Positions 1 to 5,234 of a stretch of DNA of 6,131 nt are shown here, in pieces. The notes beneath the pieces are model-generated. The model saw nothing but the letters and a program-made list of their open reading frames with translations, ran no database searches and had not been told where the DNA came from. The DNA is taken from assembly GCA_030620005.1 (NCBI GenBank), contig JAUXAJ010000293.1, positions 1 to 6,131 of the forward strand. Reading direction: 5' to 3'. The DNA comes from Promethearchaeota archaeon. GTDB lineage: Archaea; Asgardarchaeota; Lokiarchaeia; Sigynarchaeales; SOKP01. Every line of letters starts with the position of its first letter. Within the stretch, counting starts at the first letter, position 1. The position numbers and the translations under genes were made by a program.

Positions 1-318
1 GAATGTCGAAGTCAAGGCCAAGGGTTCAGCGCCCATCATTAAAAGATCATTTACCATGCCACATATACTTAATATTCCAATGTCTCCACCCGGAAAAAAT
101 AATGGAAATACTGTATGGCCGTCAGCCGTAACTACAATTTCCTTGTCGTAGTTTTTTAAAGGAATTGTAGCCCCATCGTCCAATTCTTCAACGCCAATCC
201 CATTATTTACATTTTTCAGCGAAATATCTTTTGTAATGAAATTTATTAGCTCTTCTTGTAAAACACCGCCAGCACCGTGGGCTAAACGGATTATTTTTGA
301 GCTCTCATTCTCATCCAT
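1..318 (-). CDS. hypE: Hydrogenase maturation factor HypE (carbamoyl dehydratase), N-terminal 106 residues, cut by window edge
   Basis: HypE accepts a carbamoyl group from HypF on its C-terminal cysteine and dehydrates it with ATP to a thiocyanate, the source of the CN ligands of the [NiFe]-hydrogenase Fe atom; it acts in the cytoplasm. Reading leftwards from an ATG at 318, the frame is open to base 1. Visible HypE landmarks are LAHGAGG (residues 12-18), the ATP-site stretch EELDDGA (44-50), VVTADGHTVFPLFFPGGDIG (62-81) and the helix CGMVNDLLMMGAEPLAL (86-102). These match the PurM/ThiL/SelD-type N-terminal domain of HypE. About two thirds of the protein, including the C-terminal cysteine, lies outside the window. 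There is no clear Shine-Dalgarno; TTTAAATT near 350-358 could be a TATA box. The partner hypF is in this window but on the opposite strand, about 1.6 kb away. Confidence 0.95.
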   Translation of the reverse strand, partial: MDENESSKIIRLAHGAGGVLQEELINFITKDISLKNVNNGIGVEELDDGATIPLKNYDKEIVVTADGHTVFPLFFPGGDIGILSICGMVNDLLMMGAEPLALTSTF

Positions 319-487
319 ATTTAAATGAAAGAATTGAAAATTAAAAGAATTTAAATTGTGATTCAAAATCGTCTAATTTTGAACAGAAATAAGAAGACGA
401 ACTTCATATAAAATTAAACGATTTTATATTAATTAATTAATTAATTAATTAGAATTAATTGCATTATATTAATTCTTGAGAAGATCG
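319..487. promoter_or_regulatory. AT-rich divergent intergenic region between hypE and the first MNT gene
   Basis: This gap must hold the promoters for hypE (leftward) and the MNT gene (rightward). Seen in it: an inverted repeat TCGTCT (369-374)/AGACGA (395-400); a perfect 9-bp inverted repeat ATATAAAAT (406-414)/ATTTTATAT (421-429) with a 6-base loop; and a TTAA tetranucleotide run. TATA-like candidates are TTTATATT around 424-430 for the MNT gene and TTTAAATT around 350-358 for hypE. In such AT-rich DNA these matches are weak evidence. The 9-bp repeat could be an operator for autoregulation of the toxin-antitoxin module, but this is inference from position only. Confidence 0.4.
429..451. 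repeat. TTAA tetranucleotide microsatellite
   Basis: Nearly six uninterrupted copies of TTAA run directly after the right arm of the 9-bp inverted repeat and about 37 bases before the MNT start codon. A run like this can vary in length by slippage and could change promoter spacing, but nothing here shows that it does. Confidence 0.8.
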
Positions 488-787
488 ATGGATTTCAAAA
501 TTAATAATTATAATGAATTATATGAGAAAGTCATTTTGATCCTTAAACAAAGTGGTATAAAAAGAATAGCTGTTTTTGGATCTTATGCTAGAGGTGAAAC
601 TACACCCAATAGCGATTTAGACCTAATCGTAGAATTTCCAGAAGGAACGAGTTTATTAGATCACGCAAGAATTCAAAATAATTTACTAGAAAATATTGGC
701 ATAAAAGTCGATTTATTAACTGAAAGAGCGATAAGCCCATATATCATTGACAGAATCAAAAAAGAAGCTATTGTGATTTATGAATGA
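488..787 (+). CDS. mntA: MNT-domain nucleotidyltransferase antitoxin (MntA-like), copy 1
   Basis: This is a 99-residue minimal nucleotidyltransferase of the DNA polymerase beta superfamily. In characterised MntA-HepT pairs, MntA neutralises the HEPN RNase by transferring AMP to a tyrosine near its active site. The catalytic signature is complete: G31-S32, then ten residues, then D43-L-D45, and a third acidic residue D75 in IKVDLLTE. A TTG at 476 would add four residues (LRRS, Leu read as Met). I prefer the ATG at 488 because it places the GS motif at residues 31-32, exactly as in the second copy at 4618. The stop codon overlaps the start of the HEPN gene (ATGA, 784-787), the usual translational coupling of these pairs. 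Since that HEPN gene is broken, this may now be an orphan antitoxin. The family call is secure; the in vivo target is not known. Confidence 0.93.
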   Translation: MDFKINNYNELYEKVILILKQSGIKRIAVFGSYARGETTPNSDLDLIVEFPEGTSLLDHARIQNNLLENIGIKVDLLTERAISPYIIDRIKKEAIVIYE

Positions 788-994
788 TAAAAGATGACTT
801 TATTTTTCTTAACCACATCGATGCTATTTCTCGCATAGAAGAATATATTCTAAATGTCGATTATGAAATTTATGGAAGAAAAAATTACTCAAGATGCCGT
901 AATAAGACAACTTTCCATTATTGGGGAGGCTACAAAAAGCATTTCTGATAATTTTCAGCAAGAACATTCAAAAATGATTAATATTGAAATATAA
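784..994 (+). pseudogene. hepT: Broken HEPN toxin (HepT-like), frameshifted and truncated, partner of MNT copy 1
   Basis: HEPN toxins of this type are small all-alpha RNases whose active site is an R-x4-6-H motif. From the ATG at 784, overlapping the MNT stop, frame one reads MIKDDFIFLNHIDAISRIEE, a typical HEPN first helix, and continues to about residue 28 (DYE). It then loses homology and stops at 946-948. The frame one base further on carries MEEKITQDAVIRQLSIIGEA (872-931), which is the highly conserved second HEPN block. Removing one A from the AAA run at 866-868 joins the two as a 69-residue product. That product still stops at 992-994, before the catalytic R/H motif, which I cannot find downstream in any frame. 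So there are two lesions: a one-base shift and loss of the C-terminal half. The +1 shift alone could be a sequencing error; the truncation could not be explained that way. Confidence 0.85.
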
Positions 995-1014
995 GAAGAA
1001 ATAATGCGCGTAGT

Positions 1015-1830
1015 TCAAATTAACTGTTTAAGAGACCTCATCGAATTTTTAGCGACTATGTAAGGATCTTCATTCCATAATTGTTCGTTGAACAATTCTA
1101 AAGAAATCCAGTCGTTGTAACTATTATCTTTTAATTGTTTTATAAACATCTCAAGGTTAAAAAAATCATTACCAGGCAAAACTCTATCAGAGTCATTTAA
1201 TTCTTCAAGTGGTTTTTTAATGGCATCATTGATGTGGATTAGCCATAATTCTTCAGGTTTAATAGCATCTAATTCATCAATAGAATGTTCTCCGATAAAA
1301 AAGTGAAATGTATCTATTATTAATCCCATATTTGGCAAATTTTTATCGTTAATTATTTTGAGAGCCATATCTATCTTTCTTACAGAACAATTAAGAAAAC
1401 CTAAAGGTTCAAAACCAAGCTTGAAACTGTATTTTTCTGCTAAATTAGAAATTATTTTTAATCTTTCAGTTGTTCTTGAAACGATTTTTGCTTCACTCAT
1501 GGAAACCTCTTCAAGAAAACTTGGGACGGTAATGATTGTATCGCAACCAATTTGATTGCCAATAATCATGAGTCTTTCAGTATAATCCAAAATTCTATTA
1601 AATTCTTTTTCTGGACATAAAGAAAACAATTCTACTGCGTTGAAAGTAATGCATTTAAGATTATTTTTATTTAATAAACCTTTTAACGCTTCGACTGAAT
1701 TTTTTTTCAAATATTCGAAAGTTTCGTCCCTACGCAATTCAACTCCTTCGAAACCAGCCGTGGCAATTGATTTTAAAAACGTTTCCATTGGAGTTTTCAT
1801 TAATGTTGCTTGATTAATAGCGAGTTTCAC
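1015..1830 (-). CDS. Sugar phosphate isomerase/epimerase-like TIM-barrel protein (xylose isomerase-like/AP endonuclease 2 superfamily)
   Basis: This 271-residue protein has the length and pattern of the cytoplasmic COG1082-type barrels, which include inosose dehydratases, hydroxypyruvate and sugar isomerases and epimerases. Divalent-metal ligands expected for the fold are in place: E141 (LGFEPLGF), D173 and H176 (LIIDTFHF), H199 (WLIHINDA), D216 in SDRVLPGND, and E245 (ISLELFNE). Strand 1 (KLAINQAT) and the GFEGVELR motif (26-33) are also typical. The start is GTG (1830-1828), preceded by AGGA at 1841-1838 with 7-base spacing. The next in-frame start, M11, would remove strand 1. The gene is convergent with the broken HEPN gene, 20 bases away, and divergent from hypF across 85 bases. 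Members of this superfamily cannot be assigned a substrate from sequence alone, and nothing in the context ties it to hydrogenase maturation. Confidence 0.9.
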   Translation of the reverse strand: MKLAINQATLMKTPMETFLKSIATAGFEGVELRRDETFEYLKKNSVEALKGLLNKNNLKCITFNAVELFSLCPEKEFNRILDYTERLMIIGNQIGCDTIITVPSFLEEVSMSEAKIVSRTTERLKIISNLAEKYSFKLGFEPLGFLNCSVRKIDMALKIINDKNLPNMGLIIDTFHFFIGEHSIDELDAIKPEELWLIHINDAIKKPLEELNDSDRVLPGNDFFNLEMFIKQLKDNSYNDWISLELFNEQLWNEDPYIVAKNSMRSLKQLI

Positions 1831-1837
1831 AACTTAA

Positions 1838-1841
1838 TCCT
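1838..1841 (-). promoter_or_regulatory. Shine-Dalgarno AGGA supporting the GTG start of the isomerase-like gene
   Basis: On the minus strand AGGA lies seven bases before GTG at 1830. This supports a leadered transcript and the non-ATG start, in contrast to the divergent hypF, which has no such site. Confidence 0.55.
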
Positions 1842-1884
1842 AATCATATTTGAAATTAAAAGCTTTTTATCCAAAACAATTTAA

Positions 1885-1892
1885 TTTATATT
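1885..1892 (+). promoter_or_regulatory. Probable archaeal TATA box of hypF (leaderless transcript)
   Basis: TTTATATT spans positions -31 to -24 relative to the hypF ATG at 1916. Archaeal TATA boxes are usually centred about 26-27 bases before the transcription start, so transcription should begin at or next to the start codon. No Shine-Dalgarno precedes the ATG, which agrees with leaderless initiation. The AT-richness of the region limits certainty. Confidence 0.5.
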
Positions 1893-1915
1893 ATTTTAGA
1901 ATTTTATTAATTTGA

Positions 1916-4297
1916 ATGTTTAAAGAAACTATAGAAATTAACATCACGGGCATTGTTCAAGGCGTCGGCTTCAGACCTTTTCTTTTCAATTTAGCGAGAG
2001 CATTAGGGCTTAACGGTTACGTTTTAAATCGTGGAAATGCTGGAGTAAGGATAATAATTCAAGGTGATTCTCATCTATTAAAGAAATTCGTTAAAGATCT
2101 CGAGATAAAACGACCTAAAATCTCCTATATTGAAAGTCTACACGTGAAAGACATATCTTCCACTGAAATTTTTACAAATCTTAAAATTAAGAAAAGCGAG
2201 AAAGGAAGGGGGGTGAGTTTAACTTTACCCCCTGACATTGCAACGTGCAACGAGTGCTTAAAAGAGATGAAAAACTCGAGATTAACGAATTATTACATGT
2301 ACCCGTTTATCGCGTGCGCCGTTTGTGGTCCAAGATACACAACCGTTACAGAACTCCCCTATGACAGAGAAAGATCGACGATGGTAGAATTTCCTTTCTG
2401 TGAATCGTGCCTTCACGAATACACTGATTTCGACAATCGTCGTTTTCACGCACAAACTTTCGCGTGTTCTAAATGTGGACCCAACTATAAACTATACAAC
2501 AATTCAAGAGAAGAAATTCAGAAAGATTCCATGAAAAAAATCATGGAAGAAACAGCTAAAAGAATCAACGAGGGAGATATTGCGGCTGTAAAAGGCATTG
2601 GAGGCGTCCATTTAGTATGTCGTGCCGATAACGACGAGATAATTCTTAAACTCCGAAGAAGAAAAGGAGGAAGAAAATATAAACCCTTTGCGGTAATGAT
2701 ACCAAGTATCGAATTAGTTGAAAAATCTTACATGATATCAGAAAAGGAAAGAGAAATTTTACTTTCTTTTCGCAGACCAATTGTTCTTTTTGAAAGGAAT
2801 CGTCACGTCAACGAGCCACTAATTAGCGATTGGATTGCACCAGGATTGAACAATGTCGGGTTCATGCTTCCCTATACTGGCATTCATTATTTACTGTTTG
2901 ATTTTATTGGAGAAAAGCCGCTCGTATATACAAGTGGTAATAGGTCAAACATTCCCATGAGTATTGAAAACGATAAAATTTTTACTCAACTTGAGCATCT
3001 AGCAGATTTTTTCCTGCTTCATGATAGAAAAATACATCAAAGAGCGGACGATAGCGTCTTAAGAATTCACGACGATAAAGTAAAATTAATTAGAAGGTCT
3101 AGAGGGTACATTCCGGAGTATTTATTTTTACCCTTTGAAGTCGAAATTCCTGGAGCATTGGCTACTGGACCTGAGTTAGCTACAACTGGAGCAGTTCTCA
3201 GAAAAAATCGAATTTTTTCAACTCAACACATCGGCACTATTACTCATTTAGAGGCATATGATTTTTTAAAGGATGCCCTCTTTCACATGAAAAATCTCCT
3301 TCAAATAAAAGATTCTGAAGTAAAATTCATTATATGCGACGCTCATCCGGAATTTATTACTACTAAATATGGAAAAGAATTATCTTCGCATTTGAACATT
3401 CCATTATATCCCATACAGCATCATTTTGCTCATGTTTTAGGGTTAATGGCAGAAAATCAAATTCAAAAAGACGAGCAAATCATTGGTATTAGTACGGACG
3501 GGGTTGGCCATGGTGATGATGGAAATGTGTGGGGTGGCGAAATTTTATTCGCTACTTATGATGGGTATGAACGCCTAGGTCATTTGGAATATCAGCCCAT
3601 GATTGGAGGTGATCGATGTACAAAGTATCCTGCTCGAATGGTTGCTTCAATATTACTTAAGAGACTTGGAATTGAAGAATCGCTAAATATTTTCAAAAAA
3701 ATTGGATTGAAAAACGATTTGGAATACAAAGAAACGGAATTAAAAGCATTAATTTCGCAATTTGAAAGGGCAAATAATCAATTCCCCAGCGAGGATATTC
3801 CCTTGTCAAGCTCAACCGGTCGAATTCTTGATGCAGTTTCCTATTTACTAGGAGCATCGAACGTCAAAACTTATCTTGGGGAGCCTGCCATGAGACTCGA
3901 AGGTTTGGCGTCTCAAGGAAATCCTAATAATATCAATTTAAAAATTAATTTTTTCAAAAGAGAGGGAAAATACATCGTGAATACATCAGATTTAATCCTT
4001 GACATTTTAAATTTATTGGAAAATTCAAATAATAACAGGAAAGACATTGCGGCTAAAGTCCAAGAGGAAATCGGGAACGCTTTTACAGACATTGCGATCA
4101 AAATGGCTAATAAAAAAGGTATAACTAAAATAGGTTTAACAGGAGGAGTAGCTTATAATCTCGCTTTCTCAAAAACAATAAAAGAGAAGATAATTCAAGA
4201 AGGATTTACATTTTTAGAGCACGACATTATACCACCTGGAGATGCAGGGATTAGTACAGGGCAATTAATTGGAGGCCTATTCGATTACCAAAAGTGA
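1916..4297 (+). CDS. hypF: Carbamoyltransferase HypF, [NiFe]-hydrogenase maturation
   Basis: HypF hydrolyses carbamoyl phosphate, forms carbamoyl-AMP with ATP and passes the carbamoyl group to HypE for cyanide ligand synthesis. All domains are present in 793 residues, slightly above the usual length. An acylphosphatase domain (about 5-92) has GIVQGVGFRP and the asparagine of GYVLNRGNAGV. A zinc-finger domain has four CxxC pairs (C111/C114, C134/C137, C162/C165, C184/C187), with RRFHAQTFACSKCGP linking into the next part. A YrdC/Sua5-like domain (about 205-395) has VKGIGGVHLVC and KYKPFAVM. A Kae1/HypF C-terminal domain has QHHFAHV (501-507), DGVGHGDDGNVWGGE (528-542), GGDR (564-567), LTGGVAYN (741-748) and PPGDAGISTGQ (773-783). 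An in-frame TGA at 1913-1915 touches the ATG, so no longer start is possible. It is divergent from the isomerase gene; no intact gene follows on the same strand for 320 bases. Confidence 0.98.
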   Translation: MFKETIEINITGIVQGVGFRPFLFNLARALGLNGYVLNRGNAGVRIIIQGDSHLLKKFVKDLEIKRPKISYIESLHVKDISSTEIFTNLKIKKSEKGRGVSLTLPPDIATCNECLKEMKNSRLTNYYMYPFIACAVCGPRYTTVTELPYDRERSTMVEFPFCESCLHEYTDFDNRRFHAQTFACSKCGPNYKLYNNSREEIQKDSMKKIMEETAKRINEGDIAAVKGIGGVHLVCRADNDEIILKLRRRKGGRKYKPFAVMIPSIELVEKSYMISEKEREILLSFRRPIVLFERNRHVNEPLISDWIAPGLNNVGFMLPYTGIHYLLFDFIGEKPLVYTSGNRSNIPMSIENDKIFTQLEHLADFFLLHDRKIHQRADDSVLRIHDDKVKLIRRSRGYIPEYLFLPFEVEIPGALATGPELATTGAVLRKNRIFSTQHIGTITHLEAYDFLKDALFHMKNLLQIKDSEVKFIICDAHPEFITTKYGKELSSHLNIPLYPIQHHFAHVLGLMAENQIQKDEQIIGISTDGVGHGDDGNVWGGEILFATYDGYERLGHLEYQPMIGGDRCTKYPARMVASILLKRLGIEESLNIFKKIGLKNDLEYKETELKALISQFERANNQFPSEDIPLSSSTGRILDAVSYLLGASNVKTYLGEPAMRLEGLASQGNPNNINLKINFFKREGKYIVNTSDLILDILNLLENSNNNRKDIAAKVQEEIGNAFTDIAIKMANKKGITKIGLTGGVAYNLAFSKTIKEKIIQEGFTFLEHDIIPPGDAGISTGQLIGGLFDYQK

Positions 4298-4309
4298 TAT
4301 TCTATTTGT

Positions 4310-4380
4310 TTTGAACTACTCCACCCTAAAGGGTGGAGATTCTCTCAACCTTACGAATGAGAGTTCCTTGTTCATTGAGG
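4310..4380. mobile_element. Probable solo end of an IS200/IS605 (TnpB-type) element, two hairpins
   Basis: Thirteen bases after the hypF stop begins a GC-elevated stretch (about 43% in 4311-4410). It has a perfect 8-bp hairpin, CTCCACCC (4319-4326), loop TAAA, GGGTGGAG (4331-4338). A second hairpin follows: CTCTCA (4342-4347)/TGAGAG (4358-4363). The string GAACTACTCCACCCTAAAGG and its hairpin strongly resemble right ends of IS605-family elements as I remember them, where such structures serve transposition and form part of the guide RNA of TnpB. No tnpA or tnpB is present: hypF lies directly to the left and only fragments to the right. This would therefore be a relic or a non-autonomous end. 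The alternative is a bidirectional transcription terminator or another structured RNA; there is no T-run directly after the first stem to favour termination. Confidence 0.5.
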
Positions 4381-4547
4381 TTTGCCGATACAGATTCGTG
4401 AGAATAATCCTCTTCAATTCTCAATTCTGGTCTTTCTTTAAGCTTCCTGGATACTACTATATACATTATAATCGAAATTATTGCAATAACACCATTAAAA
4501 ATCTGGAATGTTTGTAAACTAATGTCAAATAAAGTTTTTGAGTTTAT
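4326..4547 (-). pseudogene. Minus-strand gene fragment: one membrane helix and charged tail
   Basis: On the minus strand a 73-codon frame is open between TAA (4550-4548) and TAG (4328-4326, in the loop of the 8-bp hairpin). It encodes a hydrophobic segment (IFNGVIAIISIIMYIVV) followed by SRKLKERPELRIEEDYSH and a hydrophilic tail, which looks like the end of a membrane-anchored protein. The only ATG in frame (codon 28) lies inside the hydrophobic segment and no GTG or TTG precedes it, so a normal N-terminus is missing. I do not recognise the family. It could be a decayed gene, or a chance open frame in a region shared with the element end. Confidence 0.35.
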
Positions 4548-4557
4548 TTACATTATT

Positions 4558-4565
4558 TTTATATA
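4558..4565 (+). promoter_or_regulatory. Candidate TATA box of MNT copy 2
   Basis: TTTATATA lies 53-60 bases before the preferred ATG at 4618. Initiation about 26 bases downstream would give a leader of roughly 30 bases. Its position inside the possible N-terminal extension from 4522 argues that the extension is not translated. The motif is short and the region AT-rich. Confidence 0.4.
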
Positions 4566-4617
4566 TTTAAATGTCTATAATAAACATAAGAAAATTTCTA
4601 ATGGTGTTTCAACTATA

Positions 4618-4908
4618 ATGGTTGATGGGGAGATAATAGTAAAAATTTTGAAAAAATATATGAATTATCTTAAAGATAAATTTTTTATTGATAAGATAGG
4701 CGTGTTTGGATCATATATTAGAGACGAACAGACACCCAAAAGCGATATAGACATTTTTGTAGAGTTTAATGGTCCTGTGGGATGGAAATTTTTTACATTA
4801 AAAGAATTTTTAGAAGAAAAGCTAGGAAAAAAAATCGATTTAGTTACAGAAAACTCACTTAGGGATGAAATGAAAGATGATGTGCTCAAAGAAGTGATAT
4901 ATATATGA
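4618..4908 (+). CDS. mntA: MNT-domain nucleotidyltransferase antitoxin (MntA-like), copy 2
   Basis: This 96-residue protein has the same fold and motif layout as the copy at 488: G31-S32, ten residues, D43-I-D45, and a third carboxylate D74 in KKIDLVTE. FGPVGW-type chemistry of the loop is seen as FNGPVGWKFFTL (50-61), common in HEPN-associated MNT proteins. The frame can be extended to an ATG at 4522, adding 32 residues rich in Ile, Tyr and Phe that do not resemble the family. I reject that start because the core begins at 4618, where the motif numbering equals that of copy 1, and because a candidate TATA box lies within the extension. The two copies differ substantially, so they are not a recent duplication. 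The TGA stop overlaps the ATG of a HEPN gene (ATGA, 4905-4908), which itself breaks off early, again leaving an antitoxin without a functional toxin. Confidence 0.92.
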   Translation: MVDGEIIVKILKKYMNYLKDKFFIDKIGVFGSYIRDEQTPKSDIDIFVEFNGPVGWKFFTLKEFLEEKLGKKIDLVTENSLRDEMKDDVLKEVIYI

Positions 4909-5027
4909 ACAAAAGAACAATTAAACTCTATCTTGAAGACATAATCACTTTTTTTAAAAGAATCGAAGAATATACCAAGGATTTTGAATTTTTTATTAAT
5001 ATAATTATCAAAAGCGGAATTACATAA
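4905..5027 (+). pseudogene. hepT: HEPN toxin remnant (HepT-like), first helix only, partner of MNT copy 2
   Basis: The 40-codon frame begins MNKRTIKLYLEDIITFFKRI and continues EEYTKDFEF, a clear match to helix 1 of DUF86/HepT HEPN proteins (pattern R..YL.DI...I..IE.YT.D). After residue 30 it changes to FINIIIKSGIT and stops at 5025-5027. Full-length relatives are about 110-140 residues. The conserved QDAVIR.L.IIGEA block and the catalytic R-x4-6-H motif are not found in any frame downstream. The overlap with the MNT stop codon is the normal gene arrangement, so a complete toxin gene probably once stood here and lost its 3' part by deletion or replacement. The assignment rests on helix 1 and context. 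Confidence 0.72.
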
Positions 5028-5151
5028 AACAACAGCTATTTCTCGCAAGGTAGAATCAGTATCTACGATAACAGCTCTTATGCGGAAAGCTGAAATTAGA
5101 CAACTCAAGAGCCATTGGAAGAGCAAATTACTTAAATTCTTTTTTAAATAA
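5005..5151 (+). pseudogene. Unidentified gene-like relic of elevated GC after the HEPN remnant
   Basis: A 48-codon open frame, one of the other frames relative to the HEPN remnant, runs between TAA at 5002-5004 and TAA at 5149-5151. It reads SKAELHKTTAISRKVESV and then STITALMRKAEIRQLKSHW, a balanced, protein-like composition. The segment 5031-5130 is 39% GC, against about 22% just before and 9% just after, so it differs from its surroundings. It has one internal ATG (5080) but no start before the main block and no recognisable ribosome site. It also contains GTAGA/TCTAC (5050-5054/5062-5066) and GCTCTT/AAGAGC (5074-5079/5107-5112) inverted repeats, so a structured RNA or mobile-element end is also possible. 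I do not recognise it. Confidence 0.35.
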
Positions 5152-5183
5152 TTTCTTTCATATGTAAAGAAAGAAAAAAAATC

Positions 5184-5229
5184 TAATAATAATAATAATT
5201 ATTTAAAATAATTTAAAAAAAAAAAAAAA
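5184..5229. repeat. TAA microsatellite and A15 homopolymer before the membrane protein gene
   Basis: A TAA repeat runs at about 5184-5199, and a run of 15 A at 5215-5229 ends directly at the GGA ribosome-binding sequence. Such tracts are slippage-prone in vivo and in sequencing. The A-run lies in the leader or core promoter, so length changes would alter spacing rather than reading frame. Confidence 0.8.
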
Positions 5230-5232
5230 GGA
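5229..5232 (+). promoter_or_regulatory. Shine-Dalgarno-like AGGA for the membrane protein
   Basis: AGGA at the end of the A-run stands two bases before ATG 5235. The spacing is shorter than usual, but it is the only purine-rich GG site in the leader, and it fixes the start at the first Met of MKKNLK. Confidence 0.45.
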
Positions 5233-5234
5233 AA

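Noticed and set aside
995..1065. Possible HEPN active-site motif (…LRDLIEF…) in the frame after the HEPN copy 1 stop
   Set aside because: There is no histidine at the required position, a stop codon intervenes, and the bases belong to the 3' end of the convergent isomerase-like gene.
1358..1555. Plus-strand open frame of 65 codons inside the isomerase-like gene
   Set aside because: Lies wholly antisense to a gene with clear metal-site motifs and shows no family features of its own.
3913..4101. Minus-strand open frame of 62 codons
   Set aside because: Antisense shadow of the conserved C-terminal domain of HypF.
4269..4517. Plus-strand open frame of 82 codons overlapping the end of hypF
   Set aside because: Starts inside hypF in another frame and runs through the hairpins with no coding character; the minus-strand reading of the same stretch looks more protein-like.
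4522..4617. 32-residue N-terminal extension of MNT copy 2
   Set aside because: Not part of the MNT fold, spans a candidate TATA box, and the ATG at 4618 gives motif positions identical to copy 1.
4665..5126. Minus-strand open frame of 153 codons
   Set aside because: Antisense to the MNT gene, whose catalytic motif is intact; length is explained by codon-phase shadowing and by the open 5005-5126 segment. No ribosome site or recognisable family.
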